Positions 24,838 to 35,419 of a stretch of 64,000 nucleotides of DNA are shown here, piece by piece (the stretch's first letter is position 1; each line of letters starts with the position of its first letter). The position numbers were made by a program, and so were the translations under genes. The stretch comes from Metallyticus violacea. Its lineage: Eukaryota > Arthropoda > Insecta > Mantodea > Metallyticidae. Below the pieces are notes generated by a model, which saw nothing but the letters and a program-made list of their open reading frames with translations, had not been told where the DNA came from and did not search any database. The stretch is taken from the NCBI GenBank assembly GCA_030762175.1, contig CM060833.1:66708001-66772000 (forward strand), written 5' to 3'.

Positions 24838-25660
24838 GTTAAACAACTAATAGCAGCGGCTAAAGTGGGTATAGTTACTTGTCTGCTCGGTAAGCCTTCA
24901 ACTCTTTGCAAATCGCCTCTCTGGCAACCTCCTTTGACCGGCCAACGCTGTATTCGTGTCTCAGAGAACTTTACTCGACTGTAAATAGTTTGACGCGATC
25001 CAACACCGTAGATGGAAAGCACTTCTTTATGAATATTCTACTATTCAATACTCTTTACTTACAAAAATCGCACAGCGGAGCTCTATTTGAGGATTGTACG
25101 CTCACTCAGAGACCCCGCCTCTTGCTACTGCTATACCTATTATAAACATCGATTGTCGCGTATCCAATGTTACCACTTATCATCGAAATAATGCTGCCGC
25201 CTAGTGGCAATAGCCTTAGGTGCCTCATTCAAACATGTATGAGGGTACCCCACACAATTTACAAACTTTCTTATTAACTTACGCTCGTATTCAGAATGTT
25301 TAAAAATGATGGTAAAATTTACCGGGTAGAAGCAAAAAAGTTTCATTAAACGTGGTTCCGCAAATTAACTGTTTAAGAGATAATGCCATCTATTTTGGTG
25401 GTTGGAGCCGCCACTGAACCGAGTACCTGGGTACTGTAAACCAGCAACATTCATGCATCGTACGCATGCCGCACTCTCCCCCTACCCTTCCTCTTGTTAT
25501 TTCAGCCATAGTAATAAAAAATCAATCAATTGATCTGTGGTTGCATGTACATTGCGATTAAAGATTATGCGCCTATTGCGATTTTATGAAAATATTTGTA
25601 AACACGGAAAGAAATACAGCAACGTAGAATACGCGGACATCTGCATTCATACCGATTATT

Positions 25661-25912
25661 GCCACGGGTGGCCGAGGTCGTTAAGGCGCGGGTTCGAATC
25701 CCGCCAGGACCATCCTCCCTCACTGAGTTTTTTCTAGGTTTTCCTCAGTCCTCAAGACTGGCAAATGCCGGGGAGTTGGCCCAAATTTAGGCGTGGAACG
25801 TTTCATTCCTTAAAAATTCTTTCCCAATTTATCATTTCATTTCATGTATCATCAGTGTTCACCATCTGTTTTGCCACAGTAGTAAAAACGGGGGTTAAAC
25901 ACCATTAAAAAT
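25661..25912 (+). mobile_element. SINE B copy with a deletion in its tRNA-like head
   Basis: Begins gccacgggtggccgaggtcg (A-box region of a class II, Ser/Leu-like tRNA head), then jumps from ttaaggc directly to gcgggttcgaatcccgcc, lacking about 22 bases that in the 39-kb copy form the anticodon and variable region. The body follows: accatcctccctcactgag, tttttctaggttttcctcag, gcaaatgccggggag, ggcgtggaacg, ending in a gggttaaacaccatt-type 3' end. Both promoter boxes survive, at shortened spacing. Confidence 0.92.
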
Positions 25913-26129
25913 ATTCACTTCATGCATGACATTGGCTGTACGTTGGTATGCGGGATCTTTTCGCAACAGAAGGCAGCCCGACAGAAAAACATTCATTAGA
26001 ATATGTCAACCCTTTGAGACATTTGCAAACAAGGACAACCAGGGAGACTGATATTCACAGCACCTGGTGCATAAGAAAGGGTGTTAGAACATGTAGATGT
26101 AAATCTAGGAATTTCGACTAGAGGATTGC

Positions 26130-26415
26130 TTTGCAAGAGCGAATAAGCGCAAGCAGTGCATGGTGAATCTTACATTGGGAACTTCTGTTCAAAAGCACAG
26201 ACTTCCATTCCAGAAGGAACAGCAGAGCATTGTAGATCCCCAGATTTTAAACAATATTTTGTTTACGGACGAAGCTGGTTTACTTGTGACTTTAATTTTA
26301 ATTTTCACAACTGTGACGTGCGAATATATCAATCCTCGTGTTCTGCAAGAGACACAACACCAACAACGTTTCAATGTCTGGGCAGAAATGCTTGGGACAA
26401 ACCTTAATGACCTCC
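26130..26415 (+). pseudogene. Tc1/IS630-like transposase fragment (first catalytic region)
   Basis: In shifting frames the segment reads IVDPQILNNILFTDEAG, then FNFHNCDV, then RETQHQQRFNVWAE. This matches the pattern FL..ILFTDEA.FT..G.FN.HN.H.W and R..HQ.RFSVNVWAGI of a family of insect DDE transposases whose later half is seen at 57.5 kb. The first catalytic Asp is the D of FTDEA. Frameshifts near 26275 and loss of sequence after 26415 make it non-functional. Confidence 0.75.
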
Positions 26416-26719
26416 CCCCATCCCCACGCTTCCTAGTGACTAGTGTTATCGCTTCAGTCTAAACAATGATAATGTTCTTACCTAAGGTACTTAACAATCA
26501 CTGGTGTATATTCGTATTACTATCACTGCCTGCGATTTTAAGGAATTGAGACCAAGGTTCAAATTCCCGTCCATGAATAAATTGAGTCCAAATCCTCATT
26601 TTGTTCGATATTGCTTCAGGAATCGTGAAGATAATAAGGGACTCTGTTGAACTTCTGCCTTCATGAAAGCTATAAGGAGAATATATTTTTTATGAATAAT
26701 ATACTGCAGCCCTTCATTT

Positions 26720-26910
26720 TATTTATTTATTTCGTTTATTTAAGGAAGCTCTTTTAGCATCTCTGGTATTAGGTTTTGCATTCAATTCAGGGCATGAAAT
26801 AGGCGATAAGTTTTGCTCACAGGTCTCTTGTGTCAGACTTGAGATTCTTTTGTATGCTGTAAATCTACGACAAGGGACTCGCGGTATATTTTTCTTTACA
26901 AAGGAAGATA
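26720..26910 (-). mobile_element. SINE A, 5'-truncated diverged copy
   Basis: On the minus strand the body words are recognisable: tacagcat-equivalents, agaatctcaagtctgac, gagacctgtgagcaaaac, gcctatttcatgccctgaat, tgctaaaagag and a taaataaacgaaataaataa tail. The head upstream of about 26910 is missing. Confidence 0.75.
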
Positions 26911-27179
26911 TTGCACTGCTGTTAACGAAGTTAGAAGTTGAACCATAGGACAACATTGTAAGATGAATTTTAGATAGGAAAAAAGTATTTTCTATGGAAT
27001 CAAAAGCTTTAGTCGTGTCAAGTAAATCAATAGCGTCAAGTCTTCACATATGCAGCAGTATAGTGGGATAAGACGGATAAGAGTGAAGCAAAGGCCAGTT
27101 AACCTAATGTTAGCTGTTTTGTATATGACACGTGGGAGGCTAAAGGAATTGTATTAATATAACCATAACTGGAGAGTAC

Positions 27180-27665
27180 TTACTCTATCTGAATCATGAA
27201 TTACTGGAGCATTCGCCGTCCTCTCCAGATTTACCTCTATCCGACTTTCATCTGTTCCGTAAGCTGATACTCTTTCTCGCTGCTCAGTGTTTTCATCAAA
27301 TCATCTGCAGACCTTCCGGAAAACCATTCCAGAGATGGATAATACCGCCACGAGTGGCCGATGTCGTAAAGGCACGGCTTCGTAAGCAGGAGGTCTCAGG
27401 TACGATGACGTCAGGAACCGCTCTATTTGACTGATGTTTTTTTCCAGGTTTTCCTCAGTCCTAATAAACGGAAAATGTCGGGAAGGTACCCCAAACTTAT
27501 ACCTGGGATGCTTCCTTCCTTAAACAATTTCTATATCAAAATATTATTTCATCTGCTGCCTGTAATGCCTCAGTAGCAAAAACACTATTAAAAATACGGG
27601 TATTCTTATTGGAACATTGCTGGAATAAATGTATTGACCTTAAGGAAGATTATGTTGAAAAATAA
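27180..27665 (+). pseudogene. Mariner-like transposase C-terminal end, split by SINE B
   Basis: From 27204 one frame reads LEHSPSSPDLPLSDFHLFRK, matching the mariner LEHPPYSPDLAPSDFHLF block with the third catalytic Asp. The frame is cut at 27346 by a SINE B and resumes at 27621 with WNKCIDLKEDYVEK followed by a stop, the classical mariner W.KCI.L.GDYVEK end. The N-terminal three quarters are missing. Its sequence is closest to the mariner at 23-25 kb, but they are not the same insertion. Confidence 0.85.
27347..27598 (+). mobile_element. SINE B inserted in a mariner C-terminus
   Basis: Starts gccacgagtggccgatgtcg, has the body words ttttttccaggttttcctcag and cttccttccttaaacaattt, and ends near 27598 with aaaacactattaaaaatac. 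The B box is decayed (ggtacgatgacgtc). Insertion between DFHLFRK and WNKCIDL of the host mariner shows it came later; a short aatac may be all that remains of the duplication. Confidence 0.88.
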
Positions 27666-27666
27666 T

Positions 27667-29343
27667 TCCCTTATTGTTAGGCCCAAAACTTTTCAGAACA
27701 TATTTGCCTTCGGGATAAAAAATACACTAGAGTCATTATTCAGTATTCTTGTGAAAAAAAAAAAGCAATGTTTTTGGAGACACTGTTTATTTTCTAAAAG
27801 GAAGAACCGCACATGTATAAAAGTTAAAATGTATAGTTATCAGTAAAAATTAAGGATGAAATTTGCTGCTTTAGATAATAATTCATATGCATCGACTCCC
27901 TCACAGACCTACAGTTTCCCCAGGCTGAAACCGTTTAAAAAAAGCATTACATTTTAAAATGTCTTCAGCTCTATATGCCGCTGAGAGCAATGCTTGTTAT
28001 TCTACTTTCTAAAGCCTTCATCTTTGTATGAGGTGAACGTTCCTTTTCAAAGAGCAGCAAAGGGAAAGACAAGGATGAAAGAGAAGAGTGCCATGGTCGA
28101 AAAGTGAAACAGACGAATCGGAGGTTACTGGGTTTCAGCCTTCACGGAGAACTATTTGCAATCAGAGCAATGCATTGGAAAAGTGGGGTGACCAGCGTCT
28201 CCTCATTTCTTTACATAGACGGAGTGATCCTGATCTCTTTCTGCGAGTCCATGGGTTCAGTATCATGTAGTAAATAGCACTAAACAAAGTTTCCCTCTTA
28301 CAAAGTGTATACAGAGTTTTTAAAGAACAAATTCAAAGCTGTAATTTAAGAGAAAAGCAATTCACGTTACTTTGTATTGATGTTATTTTTAAAATTAAAA
28401 TCTATGAAACGTGAGTGTGGCAGGGAGTCTATGCGCCACGGAGCAGATAATGCCAGCCGTTCGGCAACAAGACGACTCACTGTTATAAAATATACTTTTA
28501 AACAGCTCAGAATAAAAATATTATTTTAAAATAAGGCACTCAAATTGTAAACTGAATTTTATAACAGCAAGTGTAATAAGCAGATGCAAACATAATATAT
28601 TTTTAATTGTTGTATTAGTCACATCGATTTTCAAATAAGTTAATTAGTAATAAATAGTTATTACTAATTGCCTACAAAGATTTATTTGCACAAATAATCA
28701 TGCGAGACTGGAGGAAAATAACGGCTGACTCTATCATTGTGCATGCCCTGGTGCATACTATAGCTTCTTACAGCCCGGAAAATTACGTTTTAGCAATTTA
28801 GTATAATATTTAAATATAATGTAATAATATGCGCAATTTGTAATGTTACCCCGCCAAAGTGCGTTTAAAACCGCTCACTGCTATATAGTAACGTATCCAG
28901 ATATTTAGTGCTTTTCTTCCATGTTCCTTCTAACGAAAAACTATTTCTTTCAAAAAGGAATGTTTTGAAATGAATGGAATAAATTTAATTTACAATTACT
29001 ACTTTATTTATAAATAATAAGGCCTCTTTAAAAATGGTGCGTGAACAAGGGTGTTAAGTGAATCTTTTTGTGAATAGGATGTATGCAAAAGTAAGGCCAA
29101 TGGCCATTACAACATTTGGATCATAAACAATTATTATTTCCACTTACAGAGTATTAATCCATGCCGAGCAAAATTGTTGAAACTGTCAGCCCTTGTTTTA
29201 CACACATCTGCTTAGGAAATTATTTATCACCCTTCCTAGTTTCCCTAGAGAAACTTAATCTCTTAATGGAATTATTCTTCAGTTCATAATGCACACTTTA
29301 TTGTTTAATTTTCCCGACAGATAATCGTTATAAATATGACGTT
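27667..29343. other. No gene seen
   Basis: AT-rich sequence with short frames and no motif. The start (27667-27720) is probably the 3' untranslated end of the neighbouring mariner. Confidence 0.4.
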
Positions 29344-29345
29344 TA

Positions 29346-30435
29346 CGAGAGGTTTCCAAAATATCTCGGCCTGATCAAGAAAACACAAGATTTAAGAGAA
29401 ATTTTGTAATACCCTGTGTAAAAAAAAGATTTGGTCAACTGTGAGAAATAAATGTCTGTCTCGACTTCAATCTCATCATTTAATGTGAAGCTTCGTCCAC
29501 CCAGCCTTACCTTCGGGTTTGGGAACAAAAAGTTATCACTGGGAGTCCAATCCGGCGAATATAGCGGATGTGCAAGCACTGTAAAATGAAGGTCATGCAG
29601 TTTTGCAGCAAAAATCCCAGACGTGGGTGAAGGCGTATAATCGTGATGAAAGAGAACTTTCTTTTTCGCAAGTTGTGGAAGTTTAGCCTTAATAGCATCC
29701 TTCAGTTGATCCAAGAGTGAAACATAATACTCCCCGGTGATGATTCTACCCTTCTGGAGGTAGTCTGTGAGCATCACACCATGAGAATCCCAGAATACGG
29801 TAGCCATGACTTTTCCTGCAGATGGAACTGTTTTTGCTTTCTTTGGTGCACTTTCACCTGTTGCCGCCCACTGTTTGGACTACTCCTTCATCTCTGGCAT
29901 ATAGTGATGAAACCATGTTTAAATTCGAAGAAACTTACTGGAATTGAGTTAAACAACTCTAAATAACCTTCGAGATGTTCATTCGAATGCGTTTTTGGTT
30001 CATTGTTTATAAAAGCTCATCTGAAAACTTTCTCATACCCAAAACTTGGTATACAATATAGTGTAAACGGCCTATCAAGGTCTTTGCAATGTCAGTCAAT
30101 TCGCGTACCTTCAATTGGCAATCCCGGAGTACGGCATTGTGAATTTTTGTCACAGTCTTATCGGTCGTTGCAGTTTTGAAACGCCCTGAGCGTTCTTGAA
30201 TGGATGTATGATCACGATTAAGTTAAGCAACCCACATTTTAACCGTCGAAAACGAAGGAAAAGAATCCTTTAATGTAGAGTGTAACTCCTTTTGTATTTC
30301 TGTTGGATTTGAACCCTTCAAAACGAAATGCCTTATTTTGTATTTCAGTTGTGTTCATTTTGTAGAAAATGTTAACATTAGTTTTTGTAAACAAGTGACA
30401 ACAATTGCGCGTCTGAAAATTTACAACGACCCATC
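29346..30435 (-). pseudogene. Mariner transposon, near full length, dead
   Basis: Reading on the minus strand starts at an ATG at 30358 (MNTTEIQNKAFRFEGF), followed by frameshifted HTH, linker and LRRFITI-like sections, then a clean 154-codon frame (29807-29343) beginning MATVFWDSHGVMLTDYL. That frame has HHD (Asp 56) and SPDWTPSD (Asp 91): 34 residues apart, the DD34D spacing diagnostic of mariner. The HDNAPAH motif has become HDYTPSP and the usual W.KCI..KGDYVEK end is missing. The outer sequences tacgagaggtttcc (29344) and the complement of acgacccatcta (30426-30437) are diverged terminal repeats next to TA on both sides. About 1.09 kb, some 0.2 kb shorter than typical. Confidence 0.92.
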
Positions 30436-30437
30436 TA

Positions 30438-31302
30438 AAGGATGAAAGTTATTAACTATAAATTATATGGCCATCTTCACGACATTTCTGGGTCAGGTTC
30501 AGAACTTTTAGAACATCCCTGTAAGTGGACCACAGCCAGTGACATTGTACACATTGTAATCAATACTTACAAAGTAATCTTACAACAGATAAACAGGCCA
30601 TATAACTTTATAAGCGAACAGTTTATTAACTGCGTGCAGAGAAACATTGGGCATCTATGTCGACGTCGACACATAATCCTATTGGAAGAATGAGTTCCTT
30701 CTCAGGGAATTAAAAAAGAAAAGAAAGGAAAAAAAAAAAGAAAAAAAGAAAAAAAAACAAGAAACGAAAAAGAATAGCAAAATGATTTACACACTCCTTG
30801 TTTCTTTAAAAATGTTCATTATTCTATCACCGATAACTACTTGTCATATTTTTATTTTTGGTTATGAAACGGTTCCTATTGGAACATTTGCTTTTCGGAA
30901 CTTGTGTATTAACATACCTATCTATGTAAATGAATTCAAGCTGCGTCGGCAAATAGAACGAGATTGAAATCGAACGTTTAGTTTCTCTCAGCAGAGTAGT
31001 TTTATATACTTTTTAACATAACTTAGTAGTCCCTCGCACTGAACAGCACTTGGGAAATTCCATTGAAATAACATCCTGATAGAGTGAATAGATTTTATAA
31101 GAACATATTATTCATAAATCAACGTTCGTTGCGAAATATAATAATTAATATGCGTTGTTTTCCCCTCTGACCTTTTCTAGTAGACTGTATACAAATGGGC
31201 AACAAACAGATGCGTTTAGTGTCCACTCTCGTAGCAGACTGCATACCTCAACGCATGGTATTTCCAGTTACTCTTTCATAGCAAGGCTCCCCTTCCCATC
31301 TT
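30438..31302. other. No gene seen; A-rich tract
   Basis: Holds an A/G-rich (GAAA)n-like tract at about 30711-30779. The 83-codon ATG frame at 30442-30693 and the 61-codon frame at 30782-30967 have no recognised homology. Confidence 0.4.
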
Positions 31303-31583
31303 TATTTTTTTTTTTTTTTGTATGGTGTTTAACGCCCGTTTTTACCACTGAGGCACCACAGGCGGTAGACACTGATGATACATGAAATGAAATGTTATAT
31401 TTGGAAAGGATGTTTTTAAGGAAGGCAACAGAACTGGTGCAAGTTTAGGGTATATCCCCGGCATTTGCCATTTATGAGGACTGAGGAAAACTTGGAAAAA
31501 ACCTGTCAGGGAGGACGGTCCTAGCGGGATTCGAACCCCAGATCTTCCGCTCACGAGTCCGCGCCTTAACGACCTTCGTGGTC
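31303..31583 (-). mobile_element. SINE B, full-length copy with poly(T) (A-tail on minus strand)
   Basis: A T-run at 31303-31319 is the A tail. Reading the minus strand backwards from 31583: a head with the B box reading ggttcgaatcccgct (around 31528-31542), the block cgtcctccctgacagg, the block ttttccaagttttcctcag and the 3' end aaacgggcgttaaacacc at 31325-31343. The A-box end is partly replaced by ccacgaaggtcg, so the internal promoter is probably weakened. Confidence 0.92.
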
Positions 31584-32140
31584 GTTATTCATGATCGTGT
31601 CATATTTAAAGATACCCGTGGCGGTATCTTTAAACAGATGCATCCAATCTACAGGTGGTCTGAGTTAGGTATGGCTTCGTTTAACAGGGATATTATCCCG
31701 CGAACAAATGAATGCACTTTTGGACACATATTCCTTACTTTAAGCAAGATAATTGTCCACTTCATTAAATCCTATTTTGGCTTAATCTTCATGATAAACA
31801 CAGTTTTCAACATTGAGTCATGGAGTGCTTAAAGAAAATAGCGATAGTTCGCACGTGTTAAATCCTCTTACGGCAGGGACAAACGCTTTATGAAATGCAT
31901 TTAAAAATCAAATGCATTGTCTTATGAATACTTTTTCTTTGCATCTTTCATGGAAGTATATAGAGTTTTGCTTATTTTTTCCCTGTAAATTCAAAGTTCC
32001 TTAGTTCCTTTAACTAATCTTCTTGTTTCGGGGAAGGAGCTTTTTTGCATTGTGATCTTGTCTGAACCATTGGTCTACCAGACCTCAAATTGATGTCTTC
32101 AGTAATGTATTTTCTATGAAAATAATATTTAATATGTTCA
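31584..32140. other. No gene seen
   Basis: AT-rich spacer. A short gatacccgtggcggtatc inverted repeat lies at about 31610-31628. The 84-codon frame at 31578-31832 has no motif. Confidence 0.4.
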
Positions 32141-32425
32141 CCTCCTTGTTCTGGTGATAGCGTATGCGACTACTAATCTGGAGGTCCGGGTTCGAATCCC
32201 GAGCAGCTCAACCTGTCTGGGAAAGGTTTTTTCCTTACTCTGAAAAGGTAAATAGCAAATAGCTTTGAAGGCGACAAAATTTCCGAGATCATTTGCAGCA
32301 TCGTTCATTAATTGCTTTAATTTATCCATTCAGACTTAATGTATAGTATTCAACACACAAACTACAGACGTCGCAAGAAGACCAATGTAGTCAAAGCTAC
32401 GATAAATAAAACAAATAAAAATGTT
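32141..32425 (+). mobile_element. SINE C: third tRNA-derived SINE family, single copy
   Basis: The head cctccttgttctggtgatagcg is followed by tgcgactactaatctggagg and a B box gggttcgaatcccgagc, together a recognisable tRNA-like fold with A box tggtgatagcgt and the anticodon region around actaatc. The body is unlike SINE A or B: tttttccttactctgaaaag, tttccgagatcatttgcagc, acagacgtcgcaagaagacc. It ends gctacgataaataaaacaaataaaaa, nearly the same tail as SINE A (gtccgtaaataaatcaaataaa), suggesting both are mobilised by the same LINE. No other copy is in the window. Confidence 0.75.
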
Positions 32426-32639
32426 ATACTTAGGTCAGTGTTTTGATCTTTTAAATAGATTATTTATCTTTATCTCTTTTCTAGATTTATAAACTTTTTC
32501 TTTTGCTCCTCACAGAGTTTCCTGTTTTATACTCAGACATTTCACTTGCTGAGAGAATTTGCGTAAAAATGCTTTCTTTTTACAAAAAGTTATGACAATA
32601 CAAGCTTTTATTATACAGAATGGACAATAATTAAACTGA

Positions 32640-33110
32640 TAATCTTTGAGGGTTGGTACGAGACACCAAAACTAATATTATTTTCTAAAGGTATGTTTTC
32701 CTGTAAGACGTTTACAAACCGCTAGATGGAGTATGTGTTCAGATGTAATGGCTGCTCTCAGTTCGTATTTTGTTGTACAAACACCGGCTTATGTGTTTTG
32801 TGTACCATCACTGCCGGCATCTTGACTCTTATTAATATGGAATGCTACACCTGGAGTGAGGTAACGAAAATGCTATACCTACTTTAATTAACGATTTCCA
32901 AGGAAGTGGATTGGCAGTAGTATGTCTGTAAGATGGCCTCCCTGTCTTCTGATTTGTATCCTCTGGACTTTATTGTGTGGGGTAGAATGATTGATCTTGT
33001 TCACAAGACTCCAGTTGAAACAGAAAAGGATGTGATGGATAGGATAGTTCCTGCAGCAGGTAACGTTGTAAAGAATAAATGGCTTAAACGGCCAGTAAGA
33101 TTATTGTAAA
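32640..33110 (+). pseudogene. Tc1/IS630-like transposase fragment (last catalytic block)
   Basis: From about 32931 one frame, with one shift, reads WPPCL/SPDLYPLDFIVWGRM followed by DLVHKTPVETEKDVMDRIV and AAGNVVKN. This matches the WPPRSPDL.PLDFFLWG..K.LVY.TPV.T.EDL..RI...A block of the same DDE family as the copies at 26.1 and 57.5 kb. The first and second catalytic segments are gone. The upstream 230 bp (including a gagggttggtacgagacacc stretch near 32649) may be the 5' end of the same element, making this an internally deleted copy. Confidence 0.7.
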
Positions 33111-33119
33111 CAGTGGGAT

Positions 33120-33990
33120 AGGTAAGTATGTATGAGGAATGGTTAAGTTCTCATTGTTATATGGAAGTGAGATTTGAGGATGGGATAAAATAGACGGTCT
33201 AAATAAATTACAATGTGATTTCAGGAAACGAATTCTAGGGGTGGGGAGGGCACATCGAACTATGGTGTACTACTAGAGGTGGGGTGCTGGGAAGATGCAG
33301 TCTACAGCAAAACAATTGTAATTAGATACTGGCTAAGGATAATTAAAGGACAACAAAAAACTCTCAGAGCAATATGCCAACGGCACCAATTAAACAATAT
33401 GCTTTATCCAAAATGGTGGGCAGTGGTTGTACAGCGAGAATTGTCAAAAATTGGTTTAAACGATATTTGGCAAATGGGTATTGAAAACAGATATGGTGTA
33501 GTGAAAAAAAGTCAAAAGACTCCTGTCTGACATAAACCGGCAGGAAATAGAGGCGCGATGCATGCAGATGTCATCTCTGAACCTGCAGAGCGAAATTAAA
33601 ATTAGATGGGATAAAGAAACATATATCATGGAGCTAGGCATAAATCAGAGGTCGGAATAGCTTGGCTTAGACCGGGAGGCTGGAAGGCACATAAGGTTGT
33701 TGACGAGGAAGGCAGACTGATTTGCCCATTTTGCTCGGAACCGGAAGACTGGGTGCACATTTTGGCTAAGTGTGCACAAACAGAACATGCCAATAAATCA
33801 TTTCTCCCAGATTCACTTTTGACTTCCAGTAGGGGGAGGCCGACATGTTGGTATTTAGTAAATTGACAAAACTGGCTAAATCTGGGCATTTTTCTAAATG
33901 AAATACGCCGTTCTGGGAACAAGAAATTTTTATAAACATTGTACATAAAAATATGAAAATTTATATGAATTTCAGAATTATTGTATGTAT
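33120..33990 (+). pseudogene. LINE C-terminal end with zinc knuckle
   Basis: The frame opens with SLLYGSEIWGWDKIDGLNKL, then an 83-codon section (33279-33530: ELGCWEDAVYSKTIVIRYWL, LYPKWWAVVVQRELSKIGL), shifts frame to LLSDINRQEIEARCMQ, and after another shift reads SGIAWLRPGGWKAHKVVDEE followed by CPFCSEPEDWVHILAKC, a CX2C...HX4C zinc-binding motif; it stops at 33864. Non-LTR retrotransposons of several clades end this way, after the reverse transcriptase. The endonuclease and reverse transcriptase are missing, as in 5'-truncated insertions. I do not assign a clade. Confidence 0.8.
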
Positions 33991-35419
33991 GTATGTGTGA
34001 TTGGGGTTTTAAAAAATAGAATCTAGTTTAGGATAAGCAATATTCTAAGAACTCTTGTGCATGGTTTATTTTATATCCTTAGAATTGAAGAATGAGGCGT
34101 TCTTATAAATGTTGTTGTTTTCTTTTATTGTCATTAATTTTAGAAATTAAGTGTTTTACAAGAGCACGAACGGTCTTGCTACCCATGCGACTGTGATGTG
34201 CAATATGTGTATACCTTATTTAACTGGAATAATAAATATTACATTATAAAGAATCATGCAGTCTTTGACTGTGTTAGACAGTTCATGGACTGTAGAGATC
34301 AACGGAGATAATTTTAATGATTGAAAATGTTTTATAGTTTGCCAAGAAAAATGTTTTACATTATTTAATATGTGATACCGTAAAAAATATAGTGTATAAA
34401 AAGTTTTGGTGTTTCGTGTAAGATCTCAAAGATTTCATTTCTTTTTCATCTGTACGTTGGTTTAAGGAAACTTGAATATATAGATAGAGAGCTTCTTTTC
34501 GCTTTCATAGCTGCTTTTCTGAACGTCCCTAATCCTCAAACATCCTTTGTAAAGGTAAGTCTTCTGTAGTGATATCTGTTCAAAAACTCAGATTCTAACT
34601 AGAGTTGTTTATTTTATGCTTCTTTGAAACTGTTTATTATATAATCCATATTTTGACAAGTTTGTGAACATTTTTCATACAGTTACTGTATAATTTCGAA
34701 TATAAATATAGCTACCACATAACTAAAAGCACGTCATTTACGAGTACACTGAAAATATAGTGCACAAACCATCGGTCAAAGGTAGTTGCCAGAGAGTAGA
34801 AAGCTAGTCACTAATTTGATTCAGTTCTCCATATTGTGACAGTAACTGCAAACGGATTGAACACTTTAATATAATTTTATACTAAAGCTGATTCAAAATA
34901 CATTATTAAATGTTCTTGTCAATTATCACTTGATCCCTTTCAACTTTTGAGATTTTAATCTTTTATTTAGCTTGCATCTGCTGAGATTCTGCCTCGATAG
35001 TTATGTGAGAGTTGTTTGAAGATGGAGAAGCTCACTGTGTAGGGGAAAATCTTTGGCTATGAAGTTACAAGGCTATTCCCACAAACTGCTGAATTTGCCC
35101 AATTTTGAGGCAGCGCTAATAAGGTCTACAAACACTTTTCTCATTATGCCTCAAACGAGGCCGTGGAAAAGCAAATGAAATCATTCATTAGCTGTTTTAT
35201 TTTTCCGTCTTATATAAGCGAGCCAATTCTAGTTCAGACAACACCGAAGTCTTAGCGTTTTTGCTGGAATATGTGAAGCTTTAAAAATTTTTTTAATAAT
35301 ATTTTCAAAAGCAAATTATACTGCATGCAAATAGTAAATTCAATTCTACTTTTTTCAATGGATGAAAGCGTTGTCGTACAGTAAAGATCCAAAAAGGTGT
35401 TTTCTCTAGGTTTGTAGTC
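33991..35419. other. No gene seen
   Basis: AT-rich DNA; the beginning may belong to the LINE 3' UTR. No motif in any frame. Confidence 0.4.

Larger units (their letters stand above)
23119..25110 (-). pseudogene. Mariner-like transposase, split by two later insertions
   Basis: On the minus strand the protein can be followed, with frameshifts, from an N-terminal helix-turn-helix region (25110-24852: TIYSRVKFSET, then QVTIPTLAAAISC) through HGMAYLIMHDRFDLHKVC (near 24260-24205), a decayed first catalytic region ending WVS-PLHSETKRAS (near 24100), a second catalytic segment LYDYTPPLTANKTNEAL (about 23850) and HPAYIPDLAQSDFHLFGPL (about 23745). These match the two HTH motifs, WVHH..PETK..S, HDNARPH and PPYSPDLAPSDFHLF of mariner transposases. 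A terminus-like acatacaggatgtcgaaaaa lies at 23114. It is interrupted at 24272-24837 by a GC-rich unit and at 23410-23650 by SINE B. Many stops: dead. Confidence 0.85.

Noticed and set aside
24502..24846. 114-codon minus-strand frame in the GC-rich unit
   Set aside because: It has no ATG start, begins in the flanking duplication and has no known motif; GC-rich DNA gives long chance frames because stops are rare.
25661..25710. A true tRNA-Ser or tRNA-Leu gene at a SINE B head
   Set aside because: Acceptor strands do not pair properly, the anticodon region is missing or aberrant, and the same head recurs with a fixed 3' body.
26521..26620. B-box-like ggttcaaattcccg suggesting another tRNA-derived SINE
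   Set aside because: No matching A box at proper distance, no second copy and no tail.
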